From the NCBI RefSeq assembly GCF_009769735.1, contig NZ_WSRO01000002.1:4290001-4354000 (forward strand): DNA of 64,000 nt, written 5' to 3'. The translations under genes and the position numbers were made by a program. Each line of letters begins with the position of its first letter. Position 1 is the stretch's first letter. This DNA is from Streptomyces sp. BA2. Lineage in GTDB: Bacteria; Actinomycetota; Actinomycetes; Streptomycetales; Streptomycetaceae. The notes beneath the pieces are model-generated. The model saw only the letters and a list, made by a program, of their open reading frames with translations. It made no database searches and had not been told where the DNA came from. Shown piece by piece: positions 7,968-16,466 of the stretch.

Positions 7968-8385
7968 GCAGCCTGAAGACGGGCACGGCAGCGCCGCCCT
8001 CCTGGCAGCGGAACGTCACCTTCAGCGCCATCCCGATCCGCAGCTCACCCTCCTCGCAGTCGACGATCTCCGTCATCATGCGCGGACCTTCGGCGAGGTC
8101 GACGACCGCTGCGACGTACGGGACGCGGGTGCCGAACGGTGGCAGGTCGTTCCGGTGGACCACGGACCAGGTGTAGAGCGTGGCGCGACCGCTCGCCCGC
8201 TCCCAGGTGCCGTCCTCGCTCCAGCAGTGCGGGCAGAACTCGCGCGGGTAGTGGTGCGCCTTGCCGCAGCCCTCGCAGCGGCGGATCAGCAGATGTCCCT
8301 CGGCCGCCGCGTCCCAGTAGGGGCGGGTGAAGGCGTCGGGCTCGGGGAGGTCGAAGCGCGGGGTCGCGGAACTCGAAGTACTCAT
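7954..8385 (-). CDS. Zn-ribbon/OB-fold protein (DUF35, ChsH2-like)
   Basis: A 143-residue DUF35 protein. The N-terminal rubredoxin-like zinc ribbon is clear, with four cysteines in [20 protein letters not shown] (about 36-55), followed by an OB-fold containing LYTWSVVHR and [13 protein letters not shown]35 proteins bind acyl-CoA and act as obligate partners of Cys-less thiolase-like Ltp proteins in aldolase complexes or of MaoC-like hydratases in steroid side-chain breakdown. An Ltp gene lies at 4102-5304 with the same operator type, so partnership is inferred. The start follows GGGAGAAG with suitable spacing. A perfect CTGACGGTACGTCAG palindrome plus an extra half-site lie 33-61 bases upstream. 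Confidence 0.9.
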   Translation of the reverse strand: MSTSSSATPRFDLPEPDAFTRPYWDAAAEGHLLIRRCEGCGKAHHYPREFCPHCWSEDGTWERASGRATLYTWSVVHRNDLPPFGTRVPYVAAVVDLAEGPRMMTEIVDCEEGELRIGMALKVTFRCQEGGAAVPVFRLRSTP

Positions 8386-8417
8386 GCGGGCGACTTCTCC
8401 CAGGCCGGTACGGGCTT

Positions 8418-8450
8418 CTGACGGTACGTCAGTTCAGGTACGTCAGTTCA
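8418..8450. promoter_or_regulatory. Palindromic operator C with tandem half-site repeat
   Basis: CTGACGGTACGTCAG at 8418-8432 is a perfect palindrome apart from its spacer. The 13-mer GTACGTCAGTTCA then occurs twice (8424-8436 and 8438-8450), giving an additional half-site 14 bases away. It lies upstream of the leftward DUF35 gene. Confidence 0.7.
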
Positions 8451-8628
8451 ACGCATGCCCGACGCGTGCGCAAGAGGCGTACGCATGAGGGCGTACGTCG
8501 CGGGGGCCCGCCGACGTGGCGCGAAACCCACGGGCAGAGGGCGCACCGCGTACACCCGTGATCAATTCGCAACCGGTTTGGGGCTTGACCGTCCCCCATC
8601 AAGTGACCACGTGATTACTCTCAGGTCC

Positions 8629-9804
8629 ATGGCCGACACCACTCCCCCACAAGCGCCACAGCAAGACCGCCCTGTGTACGTCGTCGGCGGCGGACCCGGC
8701 GGGCTCTCCGCCGCGGCCGCGCTGCGTGCTCGCGGCATACGCGCGGTCGTGCTCGAGAAGTCCGACCAGATCGGCGCCTCCTGGCGCACGCACTACGACC
8801 GCCTGCACCTGCACACGACGCGCCGCCTCTCCGCCCTGCCGGGGCTCGCGATACCGCGCTCCTTCGGGCGCTGGGTTTCACGTGACAACGTCCTGCGTTA
8901 CCTGGAGAAGTACGCCGAGTTCCACCAGCTGGAGATCGTCACCGGCGTCGAGGTCTCCCGCCTGGAGCGGGCGGCCGACGGCACCGGATGGCTCCTGCAC
9001 GCCACCGGAGGACGGGAGTTGACCGGCAGCGCGGTGGTGATCGCCACCGGGTACAACCACACGCCCCACCTGCCGGACTGGCCCGGCCGCGACACGTACT
9101 CAGGCGAACTCGTGCAGGCGAGCGACTACCGCGACCCCGGCCCTTACGAGGGCAAGGACGTCCTGGTCGTGGGCGTCGGCAACACCGGCGCCGAGATCGC
9201 CGTCGACCTCGTCGCGGGCGGCGCGGCCCGCGTCCGCCTCGCGGTGCGCACCGCGCCGCACATCGTCCGCCGGTCCACGGCGGGCTGGCCGGCACAGCGC
9301 ACGGGCATCCTGTGCCGCAGGCTGCCCGTCCCGCTCGTGGACCGCCTCGCGGGCCCGATCGCGAAGGTGAGCGTCCCCGACCTGTCCGCGCAGGGGCTGC
9401 CCCGCCCGGACACCGGCCTGTACTCGCGCGTCAAGGAGGGTGCGATCCCGGTCCAGGACGTGGGCCTCATCGACGCGGTGCGCAAGGGCAAGGTCGAACC
9501 GGTCGCCGCCGTCGACTCCTTCGAGGACGGCAAGGTCGTCCTGGCCGACGGCACCCGGATCGGCCCCGAGGCGGTCATCGCGGCCACGGGCTACCGCCGC
9601 GCCCTGGAACCGCTCCTCGGCGACCTCGGCGTACTCGACGAGAAGGGCGCCCCGCTCGTCCGAGGCGCCCGCACCCCGAAGTCGGCTCCCGGCCTCTACT
9701 TCACCGGCTTCACGAACCCCATCAGCGGAATGCTGCGAGAAATGGCCCTGGACGCCGACAAAATCGCAAAGGCGATCACAAGAACACTGACCACGCACCA
9801 CTGA
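8629..9804 (+). CDS. Flavin-containing monooxygenase/NAD(P)-binding oxidoreductase (CzcO-like)
   Basis: A 391-residue class B-type flavoprotein. The N-terminal FAD dinucleotide fold reads VYVVGGGPGGLSAAAALRA (about 14-32), and a second NAD(P)H-binding fold reads VLVVGVGNTGAEIAVDL (about 180-196). ATGYNHTP and ATGYRRAL are the usual ATG motifs ahead of flavin contacts. Enzymes of this group oxygenate organic substrates or reduce linked partners. The open frame reaches back to 8455, but the family N-terminus and low coding quality upstream favour ATG at 8629, which has only a weak AGG, so initiation may be leaderless. No operator palindrome precedes it, so membership of the regulon is not shown. 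Confidence 0.85.
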   Translation: MADTTPPQAPQQDRPVYVVGGGPGGLSAAAALRARGIRAVVLEKSDQIGASWRTHYDRLHLHTTRRLSALPGLAIPRSFGRWVSRDNVLRYLEKYAEFHQLEIVTGVEVSRLERAADGTGWLLHATGGRELTGSAVVIATGYNHTPHLPDWPGRDTYSGELVQASDYRDPGPYEGKDVLVVGVGNTGAEIAVDLVAGGAARVRLAVRTAPHIVRRSTAGWPAQRTGILCRRLPVPLVDRLAGPIAKVSVPDLSAQGLPRPDTGLYSRVKEGAIPVQDVGLIDAVRKGKVEPVAAVDSFEDGKVVLADGTRIGPEAVIAATGYRRALEPLLGDLGVLDEKGAPLVRGARTPKSAPGLYFTGFTNPISGMLREMALDADKIAKAITRTLTTHH

Positions 9805-10118
9805 CGACCAACGCCCTATGGGGCGCGCCCCACTGACGGGCAAGGCCCCAAAGGGGCGCGCCCCATAGGGGCGCGGGGAACTGCGCGACCAGCCAAGACG
9901 ACGCCGCAGACACCCGACGAACACTTCGCGCCCCAAAGGGGCGCGGGGAACTGCGCGACCAGCCAGAACGAACCCGCACCCACCCCACAACCCTTCACAA
10001 ACCCCCCAGTGGCCGATACTGCCCCCTCCCGGCGCCCCCGCCCCAGGAGGGGGAGTAGCGCCCCAGGGCACCTGGGTACTGCTAAAGGGCCGCCCCAACT
10101 CTTCGTGCAGCACTGTTC
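9805..10118. repeat. Intergenic region with two copies of a Streptomyces repeat, GGGGCGCGGGGAACTGCGCG
   Basis: The sequence GGGGCGCGGGGAACTGCGCG, followed by ACCAGCC, occurs at about 9868-9894 and again at 9938-9964. Each copy is preceded by a CCCC(A/T)AAGGGG or CCCCATAGGGG hairpin. This is a short repeat seen very often between genes in Streptomyces. The hairpins could end the monooxygenase transcript. No gene is supported in this interval. Confidence 0.75.
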
Positions 10119-10133
10119 CTGACACAGCGTCAG
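10119..10133. promoter_or_regulatory. Palindromic operator D1, CTGACACAGCGTCAG
   Basis: The first of two copies placed 24 bases apart before the acyl-CoA synthetase gene. The 24-base spacing, a little over two helical turns, could allow cooperative binding. Confidence 0.6.
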
Positions 10134-10142
10134 TTCAGTAAT

Positions 10143-10157
10143 CTGACTATGCGTCAG
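10143..10157. promoter_or_regulatory. Palindromic operator D2, CTGACTATGCGTCAG
   Basis: The second copy before the acyl-CoA synthetase gene. It contains an in-frame ATG (10149), which makes that upstream codon an unlikely translation start and supports ATG at 10191. Confidence 0.6.
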
Positions 10158-10190
10158 TTGACTTCCTTTCCCACAGGAGCGGGCGGACCG

Positions 10191-12416
10191 ATGCTTGGAT
10201 CGACATACGGCACCTTCACCACCGACCCCCGCCGCGCGCGTGTTGTGGCCTGCGGCGAAGCCCCGGCACCCGCCGTCCACGGACAGGCCGCCACGGCGGA
10301 CGACCTGGACGTCAGCGGACGCCCCCTGCACGCCGACGTACCGGATCTGGACCGGTTCTTCCGGCCCGAGTCCGTCGCCGTCGTCGGCGCTTCGGACGCC
10401 GAAGGGCGGCCGAACACCGGCATCACGCGTCAGCTCATGGACTGGGCCGAGCGGGGCGGTGCCCGGCTGCATCCCGTGCACCCCACCCGTCAGTCCGTCT
10501 TCGGCACCCCCTGTTTCCCCTCCGTCGCCGACCTGCCGGAACAGGTCGATCTGGCCGTACTGCTCGTCAGTGACCCCCTTCCCCTGATCGAGGAACTCGC
10601 CGAGTCCAAGGTGAAGTTCGCCGTCGCCTTCGCCTCCGGCTTCGCCGAGACCGGCGAGGAGGGCGCGGCGGCCCAGGCCCGCCTGGCCGCCGCCGTGGAG
10701 CGCTCGGGGCTGCGGCTGCTCGGGCCCAACACCAACCTCAACGCCTTCGAGAAGTTCCGCGACGACCTCGAAGGCCCCGCGATCGCCCTGATCACCCAGT
10801 CCGGACACCAGGGGCGCCCCGTCTTCACGATGCAGGAGATCGGCGTACGCCTCTCGCACTGGGCGCCCACCGGCAACGAAGCCGACCTGGAGACCTCCGA
10901 CTTCATCTCCTACTTCGCCGAACGCCCCGAGGTCGGAGCCATCGCCTGTTACGTCGAGGGCCTCAAGGACGGCCGCTCCTTCCTGCTCGCCGCCGACCGC
11001 GCCGCCCAGCGCGGCGTGCCCGTCGTCGCGGTCAAGGTCGGCCGCACCGAGACCGGCGCCCGCATGGCCGCCTCACACACCGGCAAGCTCACCGGCGCGG
11101 ACACGGTCGTCGACGCGGCGATGCGGCAGTACGGCGTGATCCGCGTGGACGGGCTCGACGAACTCCAGGACACATCAGCCCTGTTGGCGCGCGCGAGGCC
11201 TCCGCAGGCCGAGGGCGTCGTCGTCTATTCGATCTCGGGCGGCACGGGCGCGCACTTCTCGGACATGGCGACCGAGGCGGGGCTGCGGCTTCCCGCGCTC
11301 TCGGACGCCAAGCAGGCGGAGCTGCACCAGTGGATACCGGACTACCTGAACGTCGCCAACCCCGTCGACAACGGCGGGCACCCGGTGGGCGACTGGCGCG
11401 GCCGGAAGATCATCGATGCGATCCTGGACGACCCGGAGGTGGGGGTGCTCATCTGCCCCATCACCGGGCCCTTTCCACCCATGAGCGACAAACTCGCGCA
11501 GGACCTGGTGGACGCGGCGGAGCAGACGGACAAGCTGGTGTGCGTGGTGTGGGGCTCGCCCGTCGGCACCGAGGAGGCCTACCGTACGACGCTGCTCGGT
11601 TCGTCTCGCGTCGCCACCTTCCGCACCTTCGCCAACTGCATCACGGCGGTGCGCGCCTATCTGGACCACCATCGGTTCACGACCCGCTACCGCTCCCCCT
11701 TCGCCGACGCACCGCGCACGGCCTCGCCCTCCTTCCGCAAGGCCCAGGCCCTGATGCGGTCCGGTCAGCAGCTGAGCGAGCACGCGGCGAAGCAGCTGCT
11801 GCGCGCGTACGGGATTCGCGTACCGCGCGAGCAGTTGGTGACCAGTGCGGCGGCGGCCGTGCGGGCGGCGGGGCTCGTCGGCTATCCGGTGGTGATGAAG
11901 GCGTCCGGGGCGCGGCTCGCCCACAAGAGCGAACTGGGCCTGGTGAAGGTCGGTCTGACCTCGGCCAGTCAGGTGCGGGACGCCTACCGGGAGCTGACCG
12001 ACATCGCCCGCTACGAAGGGATCGCGCTGGACGGCGTACTGGTCTGCCAGATGGTGGAGCGGGGCGTCGAGATGGTGGTGGGCGTGACGCAGGACGAGCT
12101 GTTCGGGCCGACGGTGACCGTGGGCCTCGGCGGTGTTCTTGTGGAAGTCCTGCGGGATGTGGCCGTGCGGGTGCCGCCCTTCGGGGAGTCCCAGGCGTTG
12201 ACGATGCTCTCCGAACTGCGGGGGCGTGCGTTGCTGGACGGGGTCCGTGGGGCGCCCCCCGCCGACATCGATGCGCTCGTCGAAGTCGTCCTGCGGGTAC
12301 AGAGGATGGCGCTTGAGCTTGGCGATGAGCTGGCGGAGCTGGATATCAACCCTCTGATGGTGTTGCCGCGGGGGCAGGGGGCTGTCGCGCTGGACGCCTT
12401 GGCCGTCTGCCGGTGA
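10191..12416 (+). CDS. Acyl-CoA synthetase, acetate-CoA ligase (NDP-forming) family
   Basis: A 741-residue single-chain NDP-forming acyl-CoA ligase. Domains in order are a CoA-binding Rossmann fold (RFFRPESVAVVGASDAEGRP, about residues 48-67), a succinyl-CoA-ligase-like domain with ALITQSGHQGRPVF, and a C-terminal ATP-grasp domain with GYPVVMKASGARLAHKSELG (about 565-584) and ELDINPLMV near the end. It would activate an organic acid to its CoA ester via a phosphohistidine and ATP hydrolysis to ADP. ATG 10191 has AGGAG 11 bases ahead and begins with the sequence expected for Streptomyces homologues. An upstream ATG at 10149 lies inside an operator. The enoyl-CoA hydratase gene follows on the same strand. 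Confidence 0.9.
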   Translation: MLGSTYGTFTTDPRRARVVACGEAPAPAVHGQAATADDLDVSGRPLHADVPDLDRFFRPESVAVVGASDAEGRPNTGITRQLMDWAERGGARLHPVHPTRQSVFGTPCFPSVADLPEQVDLAVLLVSDPLPLIEELAESKVKFAVAFASGFAETGEEGAAAQARLAAAVERSGLRLLGPNTNLNAFEKFRDDLEGPAIALITQSGHQGRPVFTMQEIGVRLSHWAPTGNEADLETSDFISYFAERPEVGAIACYVEGLKDGRSFLLAADRAAQRGVPVVAVKVGRTETGARMAASHTGKLTGADTVVDAAMRQYGVIRVDGLDELQDTSALLARARPPQAEGVVVYSISGGTGAHFSDMATEAGLRLPALSDAKQAELHQWIPDYLNVANPVDNGGHPVGDWRGRKIIDAILDDPEVGVLICPITGPFPPMSDKLAQDLVDAAEQTDKLVCVVWGSPVGTEEAYRTTLLGSSRVATFRTFANCITAVRAYLDHHRFTTRYRSPFADAPRTASPSFRKAQALMRSGQQLSEHAAKQLLRAYGIRVPREQLVTSAAAAVRAAGLVGYPVVMKASGARLAHKSELGLVKVGLTSASQVRDAYRELTDIARYEGIALDGVLVCQMVERGVEMVVGVTQDELFGPTVTVGLGGVLVEVLRDVAVRVPPFGESQALTMLSELRGRALLDGVRGAPPADIDALVEVVLRVQRMALELGDELAELDINPLMVLPRGQGAVALDALAVCR

Positions 12417-12430
12417 GTTGGTTCTCAGGA

Positions 12431-12482
12431 CGCCGCTTCGCGGCGAATCTCTCCCGCCCACCCACCCGAGCACCCCGCAGCG
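12431..12482. repeat. Copy of a CCCACCCACCCG intergenic repeat
   Basis: The gap between two co-directional genes contains the hairpin CGCCGCTTCGCGGCG (12431-12445) followed by CCCGCCCACCCACCCGAGCA. Related copies occur at 17520-17545, 44177-44221 and, inverted, at 44262-44299. Confidence 0.7.
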
Positions 12483-12501
12483 AAATGGAGCCGATCCACC
12501 C

Positions 12502-13323
12502 ATGACTACCTCCCCCGAACGTCCAGTTGATCCCCTCGACTCATTGGTACTCCACGCCACTGACAACGGCGTCTCGTGGATCACGCTCAATCGGCCCGAG
12601 GCCATGAACGCCGTCACCTGGGACCAGCGCGAACGCGTCATCTCGCTGCTCGCCGACGCGTCGTCCGACCCCGGCGTCCGCGCCGTCGTGATCACCGCCA
12701 CCGGCAAGGGCTTCTGCGCGGGCGCCGATCTGCGCGGAGCCCCCGCCACCGCCGAGCGCGTGCCCGGTGACGTGGCCCGCACGATCAAGCTGGGCGCCCA
12801 GCGTCTCATCGCCGCCGTCCTGGACTGCGAGAAGCCGGTGATCGCCGCGGTGAACGGGACCGCGGCCGGGATCGGCGCGCATCTCGCGTTCGCCTGCGAT
12901 CTCGTCGTCGCCGCCGAACAGGCCAAGTTCATCGAGGTGTTCGTCCGCCGGGGCCTGGTGCCGGACGGCGGCGGGGCCTATCTGCTGCCGCGTCTTGTCG
13001 GTCCGCAGCGGGCCAAGGAGCTGATGTTCTTCGGGGACTCCGTACCGGCCGCGGACGCCGAACGGCTCGGGCTCGTCAATCGCGTCGTACCCGCCGACGA
13101 ACTGGAGAAGACGGCCCGCGCCTGGGCGGAACGCCTCGCGACGGGGCCGACCCGCGCCATCGCCCTGACCAAGCAGCTGGTCAACGCCTCCCTCGAATCG
13201 GACCGCGCGACAGCCTTCGCGGCGGAGGCCGCGGCGCAGGAGATCAACATGACGACGGCGGACGCGAACGAGGGAGTCACCAGCTTCATGGAACGACGCT
13301 CACCGTCGTACGAGGGCCGCTGA
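12502..13323 (+). CDS. Enoyl-CoA hydratase/isomerase (crotonase family)
   Basis: A 273-residue crotonase. The oxyanion-hole residues are in GKGFCAGADLRGA (about 70-82) and NGTAAGIGAHLAFACDL (about 118-134), and the hydrophobic EVFVRRGLVPDGGGAYLLPR segment holds the place of the second acid. Where classical hydratases have a second catalytic Glu the sequence reads GLVPDGGG, with Asp rather than Glu, a pattern also seen in PaaG-like isomerases, so hydration versus isomerisation is open. It would act on the CoA ester made by the synthetase upstream, and both genes probably share one message. ATG at 12502 has GGAG 11 bases before it. Confidence 0.9.
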   Translation: MTTSPERPVDPLDSLVLHATDNGVSWITLNRPEAMNAVTWDQRERVISLLADASSDPGVRAVVITATGKGFCAGADLRGAPATAERVPGDVARTIKLGAQRLIAAVLDCEKPVIAAVNGTAAGIGAHLAFACDLVVAAEQAKFIEVFVRRGLVPDGGGAYLLPRLVGPQRAKELMFFGDSVPAADAERLGLVNRVVPADELEKTARAWAERLATGPTRAIALTKQLVNASLESDRATAFAAEAAAQEINMTTADANEGVTSFMERRSPSYEGR

Positions 13324-13361
13324 GGCTGCCTCAAGACCACCCGAAGCGAAAGGCAGCCTCA
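13321..13361. terminator. Bidirectional hairpin terminator
   Basis: TGAGGCTGCCT (13321-13331) and AGGCAGCCTCA (13351-13361) form an 11-base-pair stem between convergent genes, overlapping both stop regions. Confidence 0.75.
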
Positions 13362-14342
13362 GTCCTTCACCAGTTTCTCGATCTCGGGGGCGTCCGGGTC
13401 GCCGGACGTCACGAACAGCTCGGGGGCGTCCTCCGTGCCGCCGATCGACCAGGCCCGCGAGCCCTGGCAACCGTCCAGCTCTATGTCGACCATGGGCCGG
13501 CCGTCGGTGTCGTCGACGCCGATCGTCCAGGTGCCGGTCACTTCACAGCCCGAAAGCCCCGTCTCGTCCAGGACGTCGTCGGGGGCGACGATGCCGGACT
13601 CGTACTCCTCGTCGGCCGGAAGCTCCGCGAACTCGGCGCGCCCGTCCGCCGTCAGCTTCAGCACCGCTCTGTCACCGTCCTCGTCCCGCCACACCCCGGC
13701 GAGCTGCTCGCCGCTGAGCCGCGGCGGCTCGTACTCCTTGATGAGTCCCGTGGCGGTGGCCACACCGGCCGCCGCCATGAGCATCACGCACAGCCCGACC
13801 GAGGCGAGCCCCGACCGGAACCAGATTCTGCGCAGCCGCACGGGCCCCTCACCCGCCCGCCTCTCCCAGTACGCGAGGGCCAGCGCGGGCAGCACCCCGC
13901 CGGCCGCCCCCCACAGCATCGGTTCGACGAACGGTCCGCCCAGAGCGGCGAAGAGGAGCCCCCACCCCGCACCCGGCAGCAGTTGGGCACCGAGCACCCA
14001 AGCCCACTCCGGGCCCCGTCCGGCCTTCCGCCGCGCCGCCCGCCCGATGAGCGTCGCCGGAACGACCTGCACGCACGCGTGCACCAGGCCGAGGACCGGA
14101 AGGAGCAGCGGCAGGAAGAGGGCGACGCAGGCCAGGCCGATGGCGCCACCCTCGGCTGCCCCGTAGCTGTCGTTGTCCAGGGAGAGCACGAAGGCGACCA
14201 CTCCGGCCGCGGGCAGCTGAGCGGCGCACGCCGCGCTGGCCGCAGCCATTCCGCCGCCCCAGGGGTCCCTGGCGCCGTCCCAGGGGTCCCTGGCGCCGTC
14301 CCAGGGGTCCCTGGCGCCGTCCCGTGTGTCCCCCCACTTCAT
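13359..14342 (-). CDS. Membrane protein of unknown function with N-terminal tandem repeat
   Basis: A 327-residue protein I do not recognise. The N-terminus contains three exact DGARDPW heptapeptides encoded by a 21-base tandem repeat (14258-14320). Next come four or five hydrophobic segments between about residues 30 and 195 (for example GLACVALFLPLLLPVLGLVH and GLASVGLCVMLMAAAGVATA). The C-terminal 130 residues form a soluble, acidic, beta-rich domain that includes GVWRDEDGDRAVLKLTADGR and WTIGVDD, possibly a lipocalin-like or sensing module outside the membrane. ATG 14342 is chosen because the repeats start directly after it. It is divergent from the flavin reductase, whose operator lies 59 bases upstream of this start. 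Confidence 0.75.
   Translation of the reverse strand: MKWGDTRDGARDPWDGARDPWDGARDPWGGGMAAASAACAAQLPAAGVVAFVLSLDNDSYGAAEGGAIGLACVALFLPLLLPVLGLVHACVQVVPATLIGRAARRKAGRGPEWAWVLGAQLLPGAGWGLLFAALGGPFVEPMLWGAAGGVLPALALAYWERRAGEGPVRLRRIWFRSGLASVGLCVMLMAAAGVATATGLIKEYEPPRLSGEQLAGVWRDEDGDRAVLKLTADGRAEFAELPADEEYESGIVAPDDVLDETGLSGCEVTGTWTIGVDDTDGRPMVDIELDGCQGSRAWSIGGTEDAPELFVTSGDPDAPEIEKLVKD
14258..14320. repeat. 21-bp tandem repeat, three exact copies, in coding sequence
   Basis: The unit CCCAGGGGTCCCTGGCGCCG plus one T is repeated exactly three times (14258-14278, 14279-14299, 14300-14320) and encodes DGARDPW on the minus strand. Exact identity implies recent amplification. Confidence 0.9.
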
Positions 14343-14400
14343 GGGCTGAAGATACGCGGGCGCTCGCACCGCCGATGAGGCAGCCCGCGCCCCTTCCCAT

Positions 14401-14415
14401 CTGACGACCCGTCAG
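14401..14415. promoter_or_regulatory. Palindromic operator E, CTGACGACCCGTCAG
   Basis: Perfect arms CTGACG and CGTCAG, ending 5 bases before the flavin reductase ATG. As at operator B there is no ribosome-binding site between operator and start, suggesting a leaderless transcript with the operator over the promoter core. Confidence 0.7.
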
Positions 14416-14420
14416 CTTCA

Positions 14421-15074
14421 ATGGCTGGTGTGATGGGACATGCAGGGATGGCGGCCACCGTCGTCCGATACCTCAGGTCGGTCGGCGCGCCGACCACCGC
14501 CGGACCGGTCGAAGCCCTTCCGCGGCCGCAGTTGCGGGCGGTCGGTGACGACGAGCGTGCGCCGCTCGACGCGGGTGAGTTCCGGCGCGTGCTCGGGAAC
14601 TTCGCGACCGGCGTGACCGTTGTCACGGCACCGGCATCCGAAGGCGAGGAAGGCCCGGCCGGATTCGCCTGTCAGTCCTTCTCCTCCCTCTCCCTCACCC
14701 CGCCCCTGGTCTCCTTCATGGTCGCGCGTACGTCGACGACGTGGCCGCGCATCGCGCGCGCGGGCGTCTTCTGCGTCAACATCCTCGGCGCCGACCAGGG
14801 CGCTCTGTGCCGCGGCTTCGCGGTGAGCGGCGCCGACAAGTTCGCCGGTGTCGTGTACGACTCGGCGCCCGTCACCGGTTCGCCCCGCCTGGCCGGCGTA
14901 CCGGCCTGGGTCGACTGCACGATCCAGGCGGTGCACACCGGGGGCGACCACCTGATCGTGGTCGGCCGGGTGGACGCCCTCGGCGCCACCGACGAGGGCG
15001 AACCGCTCCTCTTCCACCGCGGCAAGTTCGGCAGGTTCGACACGCCCGCTTCATCCGGCACTTCCGCTACGTAA
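14421..15074 (+). CDS. Flavin reductase (HsaB/PheA2-like) family protein
   Basis: A 217-residue NAD(P)H:flavin reductase of the split-barrel family that supplies reduced flavin to a two-component monooxygenase. The core motifs FRRVLGNFATGVTVVTA (about 52-68), PAGFACQSFSSLSLTPPLVSF (about 75-95) and GDHLIVVGRVDAL are clear. The N-terminal 45 residues are an extension not seen in minimal members. HsaB of steroid catabolism belongs to this family, yet no HsaA-type oxygenase is present in this window, so its partner lies elsewhere or is the flavoprotein at 8629-9804. It overlaps the convergent transporter gene by eight bases at its 3' end. A perfect operator palindrome adjoins the start. Confidence 0.9.
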   Translation: MAGVMGHAGMAATVVRYLRSVGAPTTAGPVEALPRPQLRAVGDDERAPLDAGEFRRVLGNFATGVTVVTAPASEGEEGPAGFACQSFSSLSLTPPLVSFMVARTSTTWPRIARAGVFCVNILGADQGALCRGFAVSGADKFAGVVYDSAPVTGSPRLAGVPAWVDCTIQAVHTGGDHLIVVGRVDALGATDEGEPLLFHRGKFGRFDTPASSGTSAT

Positions 15075-16407
15075 GCGCGGGCTCCGCCACCTTCTCCTCC
15101 CCCACCCGCCTGATGACCAAGGCCATCAGCGCCGCCGCCGCGCACAGCGCACCGGAGGCGATCCACATCACGTCGTACGACCCGAAGGTGTCCCGTACGA
15201 CACCGCCGATGACGGCCACGAGCGCGGCTCCCACCTGGTGCGAGGCGAGCACCCAGCCGAAGACGATGGCGCTGTCGTCGCCGTACTGCTCGCGGCAGAG
15301 AGCCAGGGTCGGCGGCACGGTCGCCACCCAGTCGAGGCCGTAGAAGACGATGAAGAAGATCATCGGCGGGTGCACGGTCGGTGCGAGGAGCAGCGGCAGG
15401 AAGAGCAGCGAGACGCCGCGCAGCGCGTAGTACACGGCAAGGAGCCGCCGCGCGTCGAAGCGGTCCGTGAACCAGCCGGAAGCGATCGTCCCCACGACGT
15501 CGAAGACACCGATGACGGCGAGGAGCGAAGCGGCCGCCGTGATCGGCATGCCGTGGTCGTGCGCGGCGGGCACGAAGTGCGTCTGGATCAGGCCGTTCGT
15601 CGAGGCGCCGCAGATGGCGAAGGTCCCGGCGAGCAGCCAGAACGGCCCGGTGCGTGCCGCCTTGAACAACACGGTGACCGCACGCCGCGCGGCGCCCGTG
15701 GCGGGCGGGGGCTTCTCCACGAACTCCTCGGAGCCGTACGGCTTCAGGCCCACGTCCGCCGGGTGGTCGCGCAGCAGCAGCCACACGAACGGGACGACGG
15801 CGAGCGCGGCGAGGGCGACGGTCACCGCGGCGGGACGCCACTCGTACGTCTCCACCAGCCAGGAGAGCAGCGGCAGGAAGATCAGCTGGCCGGACGCGGA
15901 GGCCGCCGTCAGGATGCCGGTGACGAGTCCGCGCCGCGTGGTGAACCAGCGGTTGGTGACGGTGGCCGCGAAGGCGAGGGCCATGGACCCCGAGCCGAGG
16001 CCGACGAGCAGCCCCCAGCACAGCAGCAGTTGCCAGGCGTGTTGCATCCACACGGTGAGCCCGGAGCCGAGCGCGATCACGATGAGAGCGACCGCCACGA
16101 CCCGCCGGATGCCGAAGCGGTCCATCAGCGCGGCGGCGAACGGTGCGGTGAGCCCGTACAGCGCGAGGTTGATGGAGACCGCGAGGCCGATCGTGCCGCG
16201 CGACCAGTGGAACTCGTCGTGCAGCGGATCGATGAGCAGGCCCGGCAGGGAGCGGAACGCGGCGGCGCCGATGATCGTCACGAAGGTGACGGCGGCGACG
16301 AACCACGCCCGGTGGATGCGGCGTCGTCTCCTCGGCGCCTCCAGGGGCCCCTCCAGGGGCGGCTCGACCGGCTGATTCACGTCTGTCTGGGTCACGACAA
16401 CCAGCAT
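15067..16407 (-). CDS. Major facilitator superfamily transporter
   Basis: A 446-residue MFS permease with twelve predicted membrane segments after a basic N-terminal tail (PRRRRRIHRAW). The loop between helices 2 and 3 carries ALMDRFGIRRVVAV, and its counterpart in the second half, GWFTDRFDARRLLAV, the duplicated MFS signature. It resembles oxalate/formate antiporter-type and monocarboxylate-type carriers and may bring an acid substrate into the cell for the catabolic genes around it. The open frame reaches 16440, but ATG or an equivalent start at 16407 gives a more normal N-terminus. It is divergent from the GlxA-type regulator, a frequent sign that the regulator controls the transporter. 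Confidence 0.9.
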   Translation of the reverse strand: MLVVVTQTDVNQPVEPPLEGPLEAPRRRRRIHRAWFVAAVTFVTIIGAAAFRSLPGLLIDPLHDEFHWSRGTIGLAVSINLALYGLTAPFAAALMDRFGIRRVVAVALIVIALGSGLTVWMQHAWQLLLCWGLLVGLGSGSMALAFAATVTNRWFTTRRGLVTGILTAASASGQLIFLPLLSWLVETYEWRPAAVTVALAALAVVPFVWLLLRDHPADVGLKPYGSEEFVEKPPPATGAARRAVTVLFKAARTGPFWLLAGTFAICGASTNGLIQTHFVPAAHDHGMPITAAASLLAVIGVFDVVGTIASGWFTDRFDARRLLAVYYALRGVSLLFLPLLLAPTVHPPMIFFIVFYGLDWVATVPPTLALCREQYGDDSAIVFGWVLASHQVGAALVAVIGGVVRDTFGSYDVMWIASGALCAAAALMALVIRRVGEEKVAEPALT

Positions 16408-16466
16408 CCGGATCCGTCCACTCCTGAACGAGTGGCCCAAAGGACAGCATTAGCTAGAATCGGGCC

